Assembly (NCBI GenBank): GCA_963721725.1 | Contig: CAVRLX010000024.1 | Location: forward strand, 124,001 to 188,000 | Direction of reading: 5' to 3' | DNA: 64,000 nucleotides | From: RI-153 sp963721725 | Lineage (GTDB): Bacteria; Chloroflexota; Anaerolineae; Caldilineales; Caldilineaceae | Shown here: positions 26,546 through 36,248 of the stretch, one piece after another | How positions within the stretch are numbered: position 1 is the first letter of the stretch | How the letters are laid out: each line of letters opens with the position of its first letter | Translations under genes and position numbers: made by a program | Notes under the pieces: model-generated | What the model saw: the letters and a program-made list of their open reading frames with translations, nothing else | The model's database searches: none | Told to the model about the DNA's origin: nothing

Positions 26546-27406
26546 ATGGAATCGTTTGTTTCCCGTGTAACACCGTTTGTTCCCAGCGACAGCCCCGCCT
26601 ATTGGTTTATCTTTCAAGCCGACAAATTGCTCGTGCGCCGCCAGGGCGAAGGTGTGGACATTCCCCAAGCGCGACAGGCGGATGAACTGGGCTTTGGCCT
26701 TGCCCGCCAGCACTATTTGGGCCACTTTGCCAGGAATGGCGATGCGGTGCATTGCTATGCCGCCGAAATTGACGCGGACGTGGCGCTGACTGAGCCGTGG
26801 CTGGCCGATGGGTTGCGTCAGCTTGCGCCACAGATCAGCGATACGCTCTTTGCGCTGGCCGGGCGCGCTGTGCAGATTGTCGATTGGGATCGCACCCATC
26901 AATTTTGCGGGCGCTGTGCCACACCCACCGAAGCTATGCCCCACGAGCGCGCAAAAAAGTGCCCGGCCTGTGGACTCACCACCTATCCACGCATCTCCCC
27001 GGCCACCATCACCGCCGTGATCCGTCACAGCGATGAGGGCAACCGTATCTTGTTGGCACGCAATCATCGCTTTCCGGCGGGGCGCTATAGCGTGTTGGCC
27101 GGCTTTGTGGAGCCGGGCGAATCGTTGGAAGAGTGTGTGCAGCGCGAGATTATGGAAGAGGTGGGCATCCGCGTTCAAAATATCCGCTACGTTGCCAGCC
27201 AACCCTGGCCTTTCCCCAATTCGCTAATGTTGGGCTTTACGGCTGAATACGCCAGCGGTGAACTTGTGCTGGAAGAGGCCGAGATCGACGATGCGCGCTG
27301 GTTTGCCGCTGATGATCTGCCCTCGTTGCCGCCCAAACTTAGCATCGCTCGCCGTCTGATCGATTCGTTTGTGACCAGTGAAACGGGCAGCCCCGCCCGG
27401 GATTAA
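26546..27406 (+). CDS. nudC: NADH pyrophosphatase / NUDIX decapping hydrolase NudC
   Basis: A 286-residue enzyme that hydrolyses NADH and NAD-capped RNA. The start at ATG 26546 is preferred over 26498. A zinc ribbon (CGRC, then CPAC, residues ~130-150) precedes the NUDIX box GFVEPGESLEECVQREIMEE with its trailing VGI. The typical SQPWPFPNSLM follows and is diagnostic of NudC. The 3' end overlaps mobA by 4 bp on the opposite strand. Confidence 0.92.
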   Translation: MESFVSRVTPFVPSDSPAYWFIFQADKLLVRRQGEGVDIPQARQADELGFGLARQHYLGHFARNGDAVHCYAAEIDADVALTEPWLADGLRQLAPQISDTLFALAGRAVQIVDWDRTHQFCGRCATPTEAMPHERAKKCPACGLTTYPRISPATITAVIRHSDEGNRILLARNHRFPAGRYSVLAGFVEPGESLEECVQREIMEEVGIRVQNIRYVASQPWPFPNSLMLGFTAEYASGELVLEEAEIDDARWFAADDLPSLPPKLSIARRLIDSFVTSETGSPARD

Positions 27407-28026
27407 CCTTCCATCCAACTGAGAGCCTGTGCCCGATCCGCCGGGGTGTTGACGTTGTAGAACGAGCGCAGCGTGGGATCCCATCGGCGTGCTTCCGCTT
27501 CGGTCACCACGCGCACACGCACATCGGCCAAGAAGCTAACCACACGACGTTCATCTGCGGCCAGGCGTGCTTCAATGGCGGGCAAACAGCGCCGATGATA
27601 GAGCGCATGTAGCGGCTGAGCGTAGCCATCGACTTGAGGCACGATAGCATCCCAGTCATCGCTACCCAAATCAGCCATCCACGCCAGCAGCTCGGCGTTG
27701 ACAAAGGGCAGATCACAGGCCAGCATGATTGCCCACTGGGAGCAGTGAGCCAATCCGCTGGCAATGCCGCCCAAACTGCCCATGCCGGGATAATGATCCG
27801 GCACAGCCAAAAACTCGGTTTCAATATGTGACTGAGCCAACAACGCTGCGTCGTTGATCACAATCAGCGGTGGCGTCTTGATCACAGGGGTCAACTGCGC
27901 CACCATGTGCGCCAGCAGCGCTTTCCCCCGCACAGGTAGCAATGCTTTGGGCTGCCCCATGCGGCGGCTTTCCCCACCGGCGTTAATAACGAGACGAAAA
28001 TCACAGATCGAAATTTTTGCCACCAA
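27403..28026 (-). CDS. mobA: Molybdenum cofactor guanylyltransferase MobA
   Basis: A 207-residue nucleotidyltransferase that turns Mo-molybdopterin into MGD. Motifs: the N-terminal VINAGGESRRMGQPKALLPV (GTP-binding, with the invariant GG, R and K), CDLPFV (metal-binding Asp), and FYNVNTPAD at the end. Implies molybdoenzymes elsewhere. It converges with nudC. Confidence in the family is high; the first codon is less sure (ATG 28026 has no strong ribosome site). Confidence 0.9.
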   Translation of the reverse strand: MVAKISICDFRLVINAGGESRRMGQPKALLPVRGKALLAHMVAQLTPVIKTPPLIVINDAALLAQSHIETEFLAVPDHYPGMGSLGGIASGLAHCSQWAIMLACDLPFVNAELLAWMADLGSDDWDAIVPQVDGYAQPLHALYHRRCLPAIEARLAADERRVVSFLADVRVRVVTEAEARRWDPTLRSFYNVNTPADRAQALSWMEG

Positions 28027-28145
28027 AGCCTCATTGCTTGAAAAATCGCTCAGAAGAGGAAGGGATCGAGAGATTTCGTCCCTCTCCCGATCCCCTCAAT
28101 CCCGCTGCCGCACCAAAATCGCCGATGCTTCTTGATTCTTTTTTC

Positions 28146-28877
28146 TTACCCGCGGCCCACGTAAAGCTGTTCCATAGGCAGTACAATCGCTTCTAGCGGA
28201 CTGACGTTAGGCGGCAGGGCGGCCATTGCCAGTGCCATGGACGCCAGATCCGCCGTGCTCATCATGGGTTCCTGATCGGCGGTGCTGGTGCTGTTGTCCC
28301 GTCGTTCGGTGAGAACGTTGCCCGGATGCAGGCAGCCCGCCGAGATGCCATGACCGCGGCCTTCCAGCGCGATGCACTTGGTCAGACCCACCAATCCGTG
28401 TTTGCTGCTGGTATAGGGTGCAGAGTTCATCCGGGGCATCTGTGCCGAAATACTGCCAATGTTAAGAATTCGTCCGCCGCCGTGGGTCTTCATAATCTTG
28501 ATAGCTTCACGCGCGCAGAGGAACGGACCTGTCAAATTCACGTCGATTACCCTACGCCATGTCTCCAATGTGAGTTCGTCAAGCGGGCCGCCATCAAATG
28601 CCCCAGAATTGTTAACCAGGATATCAAGCCGCCCCCGTTCTTGGCGAATCTGTTGGAAGAGCGCCATAACCTGCGCTTCGTCGGTGACGTCGGCGGGGAT
28701 GACTTGGGCACTGGCCCCCAGTTCGGCCACTTCGGTGGCAGTGGCTTCCAATGTTTCTCGTGTACGGGAACTCAAAATCAGCGTAGCCCCCGCCTGGGCA
28801 AAGGAGTGGGCAATGCCTTTGCCAATCCCTGTGCCCGCGCCTGTAATCAGTACAATTTTTCCGTCAAGCTGTCCCAT
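28146..28877 (-). CDS. Short-chain dehydrogenase/reductase (FabG-like)
   Basis: A 243-residue NAD(P)-dependent oxidoreductase of the classical SDR type. The cofactor motif TGAGTGIG, NNSG, and the active-site Ser and YTSSK (Tyr-x-x-x-Lys) are all present. The start MGQLDGKIVLITG at 28877 lies after a GGAGAG site. It resembles 3-oxoacyl-ACP reductases but could act on many alcohols; the substrate is unknown. It stands alone on its strand. Confidence 0.88.
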   Translation of the reverse strand: MGQLDGKIVLITGAGTGIGKGIAHSFAQAGATLILSSRTRETLEATATEVAELGASAQVIPADVTDEAQVMALFQQIRQERGRLDILVNNSGAFDGGPLDELTLETWRRVIDVNLTGPFLCAREAIKIMKTHGGGRILNIGSISAQMPRMNSAPYTSSKHGLVGLTKCIALEGRGHGISAGCLHPGNVLTERRDNSTSTADQEPMMSTADLASMALAMAALPPNVSPLEAIVLPMEQLYVGRG

Positions 28878-29249
28878 GGTCTCTCTCCTTGTGTGGTTAT
28901 GGTGATTCGTAGCAATCTTGTGCGTTTGCTCTGTTTACTTTGATGAATCTTGTAAAATTTTGCAAACCGTCCTACGATATATAAACGATTTTAATTCTGA
29001 GCTTTTATCAGGGTTGAAATCTTTTGGAGAGACTGTTAGAATACATCTGCCCCTAATAACCACCTGTTTGAAAATCGTCTGCGTTTACTAAACTGGTGGG
29101 CAAACGCCCATCGAAAAAATCATCTTGCACCTTTTGCTAACTTTGGTTAAGATTGTCCTGTACTCAAAAGCGGGCAACTGCTAAAGTAGTAAAGCGTGAT
29201 ATACTTATTTTCTCGGTTTTCCTCAAACCCATCACTAAAGGAAGGCACA
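28878..29249. other. 372-bp intergenic region
   Basis: Divergent promoters for the SDR (minus) and the Met-rich secreted protein (plus) must lie here. The stretch is AT-rich. I see no gene, repeat or clear regulator site; an AAGGAAGG ribosome site ends the region at the plus-strand gene. Confidence 0.4.
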
Positions 29250-30431
29250 ATGAAACGACTTCACTCCCTCATTCTGGTCCTTGCTCTCCTGGTTGCCTTC
29301 ACCGTACCAGCTTTCGCACAAGAAGCTGATTGCGGTGATCTCTCAGGCGAGGATTGTGACATCCTCTATGGCTCTGCAGAAGCCATGAAGGCTGTTACGT
29401 CTGGTACAAGCTCCATCAGCGTCGAAGCCAGCGCCGTAAACATTCCACAGACTCCCTATAAGGATCTGTCGTTTGATTTCAGCCTGGACACTAGCTTCGC
29501 CTATGATGAAGATGCGGCGGCTGTGGCTATGGCAATGAACAGCATGGCAATGTACGAAGATGCCGATTCTCTGATCAGCGACATTTCCACCCTGTTGGCT
29601 GGCACTTCTGCCCAGCTGTCAATGGAAGTCAACTTCTCTGACGAAGTTGCCATGCTCCTCACCCAAGACCCCAGCATGATGTTCCCATCCTCGGTGAGCC
29701 TGGGTCTGGTTATGGTCGATGGTGTTGTTTATCTCGACCTGAGCACGCTGGAGCCAATGCTGGCTGAAAGCGGCATGGGCACCGGCATGTCTGGCTGGAT
29801 TGGGATTGATATTCTCCCCTTGGTTGAACAATCTCTGATGCAGAGTGCCAGCCAGGGCATGTTGATGGCCCCGGCTGCTGGCACCACCAGTGGTGGTCCT
29901 CTCTATACCCAGATTGCGGCTGGCGATGCCATGGGCATGGTTACCCCGTTCCTGACTCTCGAACGTGGTGAAGACATGGAGGAAATGTCCTCCTTTGTTA
30001 CCAGCGTTGACTGGGATGCCTTTGTCGAAAGCGCCTACTTCGAACAATTGATTGGCTTTGCCCTGATGCAGAACGCTGCTTCTAGCGGCATGATGCCCTC
30101 CCAGGCTGAGATTGATCAGACCGTGACCCTGGGTCGTATGTTTGGTCCGGCGCTCCTGGAAGGGATTGCTCTGGAATTGGTCGAATACGTCGATGCCGAT
30201 GGTTACTTGGCAATGACTGAATTCGGTTTGGACTGGAATCTGAGCGACTTGGCTGCGATTTCGGCCATGGCTGGCGGCGCGGCGATGGAAATTGCCGATG
30301 ATTCCGGTATTTCGATTTCGATCACAACTGAAAACACAGACATTAATGGCGACATTATGATCGAAGCCCCGGCAGATGCCTTTGTGCTCCCTGCTGAGAT
30401 GCTGAATGCAATGATGAGCGGCGGCATGTAA
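29250..30431 (+). CDS. Secreted Met-rich protein of unknown function
   Basis: A 393-residue exported protein. The start at 29250 follows AAGGAAGG, and the signal peptide MKRLHSLILVLALLVAFTVPAFAQE has a typical AFA-QE cleavage site. The mature part starts with CGDLSGEDC. It is acidic and strikingly rich in methionine and serine (for example AMAMNSMAMYED), with no cysteine clusters or known catalytic motif. The alternating strands suggest a lipid- or ligand-binding LppX/LolA-like fold, but I cannot support that firmly. It is a single-gene unit ending in a strong terminator. Confidence 0.7.
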   Translation: MKRLHSLILVLALLVAFTVPAFAQEADCGDLSGEDCDILYGSAEAMKAVTSGTSSISVEASAVNIPQTPYKDLSFDFSLDTSFAYDEDAAAVAMAMNSMAMYEDADSLISDISTLLAGTSAQLSMEVNFSDEVAMLLTQDPSMMFPSSVSLGLVMVDGVVYLDLSTLEPMLAESGMGTGMSGWIGIDILPLVEQSLMQSASQGMLMAPAAGTTSGGPLYTQIAAGDAMGMVTPFLTLERGEDMEEMSSFVTSVDWDAFVESAYFEQLIGFALMQNAASSGMMPSQAEIDQTVTLGRMFGPALLEGIALELVEYVDADGYLAMTEFGLDWNLSDLAAISAMAGGAAMEIADDSGISISITTENTDINGDIMIEAPADAFVLPAEMLNAMMSGGM

Positions 30432-30445
30432 TCGCCCCGTTTCAC

Positions 30446-30487
30446 AAACAAAAAACCGGTGTCGGAATTCCGACACCGGTTTTTTGT
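30446..30487 (+). terminator. Strong intrinsic terminator
   Basis: A perfect palindrome centred on GGAATTCC, with stem ACCGGTGTCGG/CCGACACCGGT followed by TTTTTT and preceded by AAAAAA. It lies right after the secreted-protein stop, and the A run makes it potentially bidirectional. Confidence 0.9.
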
Positions 30488-30525
30488 TGAGCATCCCCCC
30501 ATTTCTTGAACCCGAGGAGCAGCAT

Positions 30526-31470
30526 ATGGCGGATATGACCGAGGCCCGCACAGTCGCTATTACTGGTGCGGTGGGTAACCTGGGTATCAAACTAATTGAA
30601 CATCTTCTCACCCACACGCAGACACCCCGCATCATTGGGCTGGACGTGCAGCCACCTCAGGCGGAGCGGCTGGCCGCGTTGCACACGCTGGCCGCGGCTC
30701 GTCCGCATCCGACAGCGCTTGACTTTGTGGCCTGTGATCTGGCCGATGCCCATGATAGTCGCTGGCAACAAGCGATTGAAGATGTTGAAGCCGTGGTCCA
30801 CTTTGCCGCCCAAAATCCTTACCCCGAAGCAACCTGGGCCGAGGCGGGCGTTTCGTTGGATATGACGCTGAATGTGGCTTTGGCAGCAGCGCAAAGTCCG
30901 CGCACAGAGCGCTTTGTCTTTGCCACCTCCAATCACGTCATGGGGCGCTACAAAGACGTGCCGTGGGCGGAAAGCGTGGGCGTGGGTGAACTACGCCCCG
31001 ATTCGCCGCCCGGCGTGGGCACAGTCTGGCACACAGGCACACAGATGATGGATTCAACGGCCTATGCCACGGCCAAGTTTTCAGGTGAGCGGGTTTGCCG
31101 TGCGCTGGCCGCACAAGGGAACGGCAGCACGAGCTTTGTCTGTGTGCGGATTGGCTGGTGTCAACCAGGGCCGAATCGACCGGAAACACTCTCGGCCACA
31201 GGATCGCCCACGCTTTCTGGCGGCACGCTGCCCACCGATGTAGACCCGATAGACTTTGCCCGCTCGGATCGTTGGTTCCGCGAGATGTGGCTTTCCAACC
31301 GGGATTTTGCCCACCTTTTCGAGCGCACCATCAATGCCAGCGCGGAGAGGTGGCCGTCACCCTATCTTTTGGTCAATGGCATGTCGGCCAACCGGGGCAT
31401 GAAGTGGAGTCTGGCGGAGACGAGGCAGTTTTTGGGCTATCATCCGCAAGATGACGTGTACGCAGTTTGA
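30526..31470 (+). CDS. NAD-dependent epimerase/dehydratase, uronate-dehydrogenase-like
   Basis: A 314-residue extended SDR. The start at 30526 is set by GAGGAG. The cofactor motif is TGAVGNLG, then VVHFAAQNP, the active-site TSNHVMGRY region and YATAKFSGER (Tyr-x-x-x-Lys). The SNHVMG segment resembles uronate dehydrogenases, which oxidise glucuronate/galacturonate to lactones. UDP-sugar epimerases remain possible. It converges with the YkuD gene, with only about 7 bp between stops. Confidence 0.8.
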   Translation: MADMTEARTVAITGAVGNLGIKLIEHLLTHTQTPRIIGLDVQPPQAERLAALHTLAAARPHPTALDFVACDLADAHDSRWQQAIEDVEAVVHFAAQNPYPEATWAEAGVSLDMTLNVALAAAQSPRTERFVFATSNHVMGRYKDVPWAESVGVGELRPDSPPGVGTVWHTGTQMMDSTAYATAKFSGERVCRALAAQGNGSTSFVCVRIGWCQPGPNRPETLSATGSPTLSGGTLPTDVDPIDFARSDRWFREMWLSNRDFAHLFERTINASAERWPSPYLLVNGMSANRGMKWSLAETRQFLGYHPQDDVYAV

Positions 31471-31477
31471 AGCAGAG

Positions 31478-33067
31478 TCATGGTTGCACCTCTACCACAA
31501 CGCCACTTTCTGCCCAGTTGTAGAGCAGTGCGGCGTTGTCGTTGCTCAGTAAAATACAGCCAAACGTGACGGGATGGCCCAGATCGTCGGTCCACAACAG
31601 GGTGGATCCGTCGCGGGTGGGGAAGCCGTGGAAGCCATTCATAAAGGCTTGTCCCGGCACCGGCTGATAGATCCCCATAAAGTATGGCATCCACAGATCC
31701 CAATTGCCCGCGTAGGCGTTGTTCTCGTGGGATTGGATCTGGAAAATTCCCGGCGATGTAGGGCTAGAATCGATGCCCGTACTTACCGGCCATTCCCACA
31801 AGATCGCACCGTTTTCATAGGCCCACAGGCGTTGCTGACTCAGGCTAACAATCATGCGTTTGTTGCGCACCACTGGCAGCGGCAGAAACGCATCGGGCGA
31901 AGGGATAAGAATTTCTTGCCCTGCAAACAGACCATCACCCAGCGTGGGGTTGGCCGCTTCCAGCCAGGGATAGGGCATTCCATAGCGCCAGGCAATGCTG
32001 GAAAGCGTCTCGCCTGCTTGCACTGTATGTCTACGCTCGGTGTGATAGAGTCGCAGCGCTGCGGCATAGTCGCCGCGCCGCAGTGCCTCAGTAACAGCGG
32101 TTGCCATCTCTGGGGCAGAGACAACTTGGGTGGGGGCCAGAGACCCTTGTTGGGCATCTAAAAAGGGCTGGATGCGTTCGGGTTCCAGCGACCAATCAAA
32201 ACCACCTTCAGTCTGCGCTCCCAGTGTGACATCGAGCCAATGGCCCCAAACTTGCGGCGGAATCTGCCATTGGCCGGACTGGTCAGTCACCGGGTCGTAG
32301 AGAATGACGGTGAGCGGCGCGGCCAGCAACCGATTCACGGCTGCGGCGACGTCATCCAATGGCATGGTGGCCGCAGCTGGCGGGATAGGCATGGTCACCA
32401 GTGGCAGATCGGGCTGGAGCATGATCACCGGCAGATTGTCGTGAATCAGCGCGAGGGTGGCCGCCACATCCAGCGTTTGCCCTGGGGCTGGCGGCGTAAT
32501 CACCGCGCGGCCGTCCACAATCTCGATGCTGGCAGCGGTGGGCGGGAACGAAAAAGCGGGGGCCAGCCCATTTAACGTTGCAACCGCCGCGTCTCTGTCC
32601 ATGACAAGCACAGGGTCAACCACTCTTGGCTCGGCCAGCCCCAGCATTGCCAACAGCCCATCCGGGGAGCGTCCGGCAGCGTGCAGTCGTTGCGCCGTCT
32701 GCCAGCCATCCAAACGTACGCCCAGATCTGTTGGCGCAATTTCACGGCGCGTTCCCGCCACATTGATCCCCATGCGTTGCGCTGCCCAGGCTTCCTCCAG
32801 TGCGTTTTTGCCATCGCGCAATGAAAGTCCCGCTGTGTCGATGCCCGCAACACTGGCTCCCGGCAAAATCAGATCGCTAAAGGCGTAGAGATAGCCCGCC
32901 ACAATTGTCAGCGCTGCCATCATGCCCAGGATCACCCAGAGTGTGTTGAGCAGGCCGTCGTTGGAGCGGGCAACTCTGTTCCTGCGCTGAGGCTGGATCT
33001 GAAATTGTTCAGGAATCATAGGTGCAGTTGGTTTTGCCTCGGCGGTGCGGACGCGCTTTTGCAGCAT
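31478..33067 (-). CDS. L,D-transpeptidase with PG-binding and LysM domains, unusual active site
   Basis: A 529-residue type-II membrane protein: one helix near residues 45-67, then two VanW/PG_binding_4-like repeats (LPGASVAGIDTAGLSLRDG), a LysM (HTVQAGETLSSIAWRYG) and a C-terminal YkuD domain. The YkuD motif is HGFPT, then PVTFGCILLS. The Cys is kept, but the residue before Gly-Cys is Phe, where most members have His. This may be a Chloroflexota-specific form rather than a dead site. The start MLQKRV at 33067 follows GAGGGG. It acts in cell-wall crosslinking or anchoring. Confidence 0.88.
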   Translation of the reverse strand: MLQKRVRTAEAKPTAPMIPEQFQIQPQRRNRVARSNDGLLNTLWVILGMMAALTIVAGYLYAFSDLILPGASVAGIDTAGLSLRDGKNALEEAWAAQRMGINVAGTRREIAPTDLGVRLDGWQTAQRLHAAGRSPDGLLAMLGLAEPRVVDPVLVMDRDAAVATLNGLAPAFSFPPTAASIEIVDGRAVITPPAPGQTLDVAATLALIHDNLPVIMLQPDLPLVTMPIPPAAATMPLDDVAAAVNRLLAAPLTVILYDPVTDQSGQWQIPPQVWGHWLDVTLGAQTEGGFDWSLEPERIQPFLDAQQGSLAPTQVVSAPEMATAVTEALRRGDYAAALRLYHTERRHTVQAGETLSSIAWRYGMPYPWLEAANPTLGDGLFAGQEILIPSPDAFLPLPVVRNKRMIVSLSQQRLWAYENGAILWEWPVSTGIDSSPTSPGIFQIQSHENNAYAGNWDLWMPYFMGIYQPVPGQAFMNGFHGFPTRDGSTLLWTDDLGHPVTFGCILLSNDNAALLYNWAESGVVVEVQP

Positions 33068-33140
33068 GGGTACCCCTCTTTGCCCCGGTGGTGTTGATTC
33101 TTTCTACGACGATTTTCCCTGATTCTCGGTTCCCTTGCGT

Positions 33141-33178
33141 AAAAAAGAAGTCGAACTTTTTCAAAAAGTTCGACTTCA
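33141..33178 (-). terminator. Intrinsic terminator of uvrA (first of three related palindromes)
   Basis: GAAGTCGAACTTTTT (33147-33161) pairs with AAAAAGTTCGACTTC (33163-33177). On the minus strand it is followed by TTTTTT. It lies about 60 bp after the uvrA stop. Near-identical palindromes occur at 43611 and 52451. Confidence 0.8.
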
Positions 33179-33237
33179 CCCCGTTATTCACCCCGTTGTT
33201 CAACTCATTGTGTAATGCCATTTTAGCCTGAGCAAGA

Positions 33238-36210
33238 TCAGGCCAGTGCCAGTTCACGTGCCTGATCGCGTTCCAGCATGGGGCGTAGATAGTGACCGGT
33301 ATAGCTCTTTTCAATCGAGGCCACATGCTCTGGCGTACCCTCCGCCAGCACCCAGCCGCCCTTGCCGCCGCCCTCTGGCCCCATGTCAATCAGCCAGTCG
33401 CAGTTTTTGATCACGTCCAGATTATGCTCGATGACCAGCACAGTGTTGCCGCGGTCAGCCAGCTCGTGCAACACATCCAGCAGTCGGCGCACATCTTCAA
33501 AATGCAGACCCGTGGTGGGTTCATCCAAAATGTAAAAAGTATTGCCCGTATCGCGGCGGCTCAACTCTTTGCTCAACTTAATCCGTTGGGCCTCGCCGCC
33601 GGAAAGCGTCGTGGCTGGTTGGCCCAGGCGAATGTAGCCCAGACCCACGGAAGAAAGAGTTTCCAAACGGCTGCGAATCCGAGGAATGTTTTGGAAGAAC
33701 TCCAGCGCTTCCTCCACAGGCATGTCGAGAATGTCGGCAATCGACTTGCCGCGGAACTTGATCTGCAAGGTCTCGCGGTTGTAGCGCTTGCCCTTGCATT
33801 CCTCACATGGCACATAGACATCGGGCAGAAACTGCATCTCAATCTTGATGATGCCGTCGCCTTTGCAGGTTTCGCAGCGCCCGCCCTTGACGTTAAAACT
33901 AAATCGCCCAGGTTTATAGCCGCGCGCCTTGGCTTCGGGGATGCTGGCAAAGAGTTCGCGCATGGCGGTGAACAGCCCCACATAGGTGGCCGGGTTAGAG
34001 CGGGGTGTGCGACCAATCGGGCTTTGGTCGATCTCGATAACCTTGTCCAGATGCTCGGTTCCTTCCACGCTTTCGTGTATACCGGGGCGGGCTTTGGCGC
34101 GATAGAAGAGTTGGGCCAACTTTTTATAAAGCACTTCCACAACCAGCGTAGATTTGCCGCTGCCGCTGACGCCGGTCACCGCCACAAACTTGCCCAGGGG
34201 AATACGGACATCCACACCTTTGAGATTGTTCTCGCGGGCGTTCTTGATGAAAAGATATTCGCCGTTGCCCTCGCGCCGCACCTGCGGCACACCAATCCGC
34301 CGTTCGCCACGGATGTATTGTGCCGTCATGCTGTTGGGGTGATGGATGAACTCATCGCGCGGGGCCGAGGCCACCACATGGCCGCCATGTTCGCCGGCAC
34401 CGGGTCCAATATCCACCACCCAATCGGCGGCCAAAATCGTATCCTCGTCATGTTCCACCACCAGCACCGTGTTGCCCAGATCGCGCATACCCTTGAGCGT
34501 GCCGATGAGGCGGTCGTTGTCACGTTGGTGCAGACCAATGCTCGGCTCGTCCAAAATGTAGAGCACGCCCATCAACTGGCTGCCGATCTGCGTTGCCAGC
34601 CGAATGCGCTGGGCCTCGCCGCCGGAGAGCGTGGTGGCACTGCGCTCTAGGGTAAGATAATCCAGCCCCACGTTGACCATAAAGCCCAGACGGGCGTCGA
34701 TCTCCTTGAGCACTTGGCTGGCAATCGTCATCTGGCGACTGTTGAGCAGCGGCGCTTGTTGATCGTCGCCACGCAAAATTTCTACCCAGTTCAGCGATTC
34801 GGAGACGGGCAGCGAGGTTACATCGTGGATACTCTTGCCGCCCACGGTCACCGCCAACGCCAGCGGACGCAGCCGTTTGCCGCCACAGGTGGGGCAGGGG
34901 CGAATGCCCATGTATTCTTCCAACTTGCCGCGGATGTACTCGCTGTCGGTCTCGGTGTAGCGGCGCTGCAAGTTGGGAATCACGCCCTGAAATTGTGTTT
35001 CATACGAGCGGTTATAGCCGCGCCCGTTGCGATATTGGACACGCACTTTTTCATCTTGGGGCAGGCCAAAGAGGATCAAATTACGCTGTTTGGCGCTAAG
35101 TTCCTTCACCGGCACGTTAATAGGCACGGCGTATTCTTTGCACACGGATTTGAGCAACTGGGCGTAATAGCCATCGTCATCGTCGCCATTGCTGCTGTTG
35201 CGCACCCAGGGCAACACCGCGCCCTCGGCAACGCTTAGGGCGTCGTCAAAGACCAATTCAGGATCAAACTCTTTTAGCGTACCCAGACCGTCGCAGGTGG
35301 GGCAGGCACCGTGGGGGCTGTTAAAACTAAAGGTGCGCGGCTCGATCTCCTCAAAGCTCAGCCCACATTGGGCACAGGCAAAATGTTCGCTGAAAATCCG
35401 ATCCACCGCGACTTCGCGGTCGTTGCCGTTGCCGTCCACAGACTGGCGTTGCAGTTCCGAGACGATGATCACCCCTTCGCCCAGGCGCAGCGCCGTCTCC
35501 ACCGAGTCGGTGAGGCGGATGCGATCTGTGCCGGGCAGGCTCTCGTCGGGGGTATCGGAGTCGGGGCGGGATGCGCGCACCACAATGCGGTCGATGACCA
35601 CCTCCACCGTGTGCATCTTATACCGGTCAAGGTCAGGCACTTCGGTGACCTCGTAGAGTTCGCCATCCACACGCACACGCACATAGCCCTGGGCCTGGAG
35701 ATTTTCAAAGAGGGTTTTGTGGTGGCCCTTGCGGTCGCGAATCACCGGGGCCATAATCATCAGCCGTGCCCCTTCGCCCATCTCCAAAATCAGATCGACA
35801 ATTTGCTGTGGTGTCTGCTGGCTGATGGGTTCGCCACACTGGGGACAATGGGGCTGGCCCACACGGGCATAGAGCAAGCGCAAATAGTCATAGACCTCGG
35901 TGACCGTGCCCACGGTGGAACGGGGATTGCGCCCAGCGCCCTTTTGGTCGATGGAGATGGCCGGGCTAAGTCCTTCGATCTGGTCCACATCAGGTTTCTC
36001 CATCAGCCCCAAAAACTGGCGGGCATAGGACGAGAGCGACTCAACGTAGCGCCGTTGCCCTTCGGCATAGATTGTATCAAAGGCCAGGCTGCTTTTGCCG
36101 CTGCCGCTTAATCCGGTGATCACAATCAGCTTGTCGCGCGGGATTTCCAGATCCACATTTTTTAGGTTGTGTTCGCGTGCGCCCCGCACCACTAATTTGT
36201 CCAGTGCCAT
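33238..36210 (-). CDS. uvrA: Excinuclease ABC subunit A
   Basis: A 990-residue damage-recognition ATPase of nucleotide excision repair, full length. It has two ABC ATPase modules. The first has Walker A GLSGSGKSSLAFDT, a C4 zinc finger (CAQC, then CPTC), and signature LSGGEAQRIRLATQ. The second has GVSGSGKSTLV, zinc finger CETC with CEEC, and signature LSGGEAQRIKLS. Start MALDKLVVRGAREHNLKN is the family norm. It works with UvrB and UvrC, encoded elsewhere. A Gram-positive-type LexA box 39 nt upstream suggests SOS control. Confidence 0.97.
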   Translation of the reverse strand: MALDKLVVRGAREHNLKNVDLEIPRDKLIVITGLSGSGKSSLAFDTIYAEGQRRYVESLSSYARQFLGLMEKPDVDQIEGLSPAISIDQKGAGRNPRSTVGTVTEVYDYLRLLYARVGQPHCPQCGEPISQQTPQQIVDLILEMGEGARLMIMAPVIRDRKGHHKTLFENLQAQGYVRVRVDGELYEVTEVPDLDRYKMHTVEVVIDRIVVRASRPDSDTPDESLPGTDRIRLTDSVETALRLGEGVIIVSELQRQSVDGNGNDREVAVDRIFSEHFACAQCGLSFEEIEPRTFSFNSPHGACPTCDGLGTLKEFDPELVFDDALSVAEGAVLPWVRNSSNGDDDDGYYAQLLKSVCKEYAVPINVPVKELSAKQRNLILFGLPQDEKVRVQYRNGRGYNRSYETQFQGVIPNLQRRYTETDSEYIRGKLEEYMGIRPCPTCGGKRLRPLALAVTVGGKSIHDVTSLPVSESLNWVEILRGDDQQAPLLNSRQMTIASQVLKEIDARLGFMVNVGLDYLTLERSATTLSGGEAQRIRLATQIGSQLMGVLYILDEPSIGLHQRDNDRLIGTLKGMRDLGNTVLVVEHDEDTILAADWVVDIGPGAGEHGGHVVASAPRDEFIHHPNSMTAQYIRGERRIGVPQVRREGNGEYLFIKNARENNLKGVDVRIPLGKFVAVTGVSGSGKSTLVVEVLYKKLAQLFYRAKARPGIHESVEGTEHLDKVIEIDQSPIGRTPRSNPATYVGLFTAMRELFASIPEAKARGYKPGRFSFNVKGGRCETCKGDGIIKIEMQFLPDVYVPCEECKGKRYNRETLQIKFRGKSIADILDMPVEEALEFFQNIPRIRSRLETLSSVGLGYIRLGQPATTLSGGEAQRIKLSKELSRRDTGNTFYILDEPTTGLHFEDVRRLLDVLHELADRGNTVLVIEHNLDVIKNCDWLIDMGPEGGGKGGWVLAEGTPEHVASIEKSYTGHYLRPMLERDQARELALA

Positions 36211-36248
36211 GCTGATCCTCGTTTGTCTATATGTTCACCCGGCAGGGC

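Noticed and set aside
33292..34650. Long plus-strand open frame opposite uvrA
   Set aside because: Antisense shadow of a strongly conserved gene in a GC-rich genome; it has no ribosome site and its protein resembles nothing.
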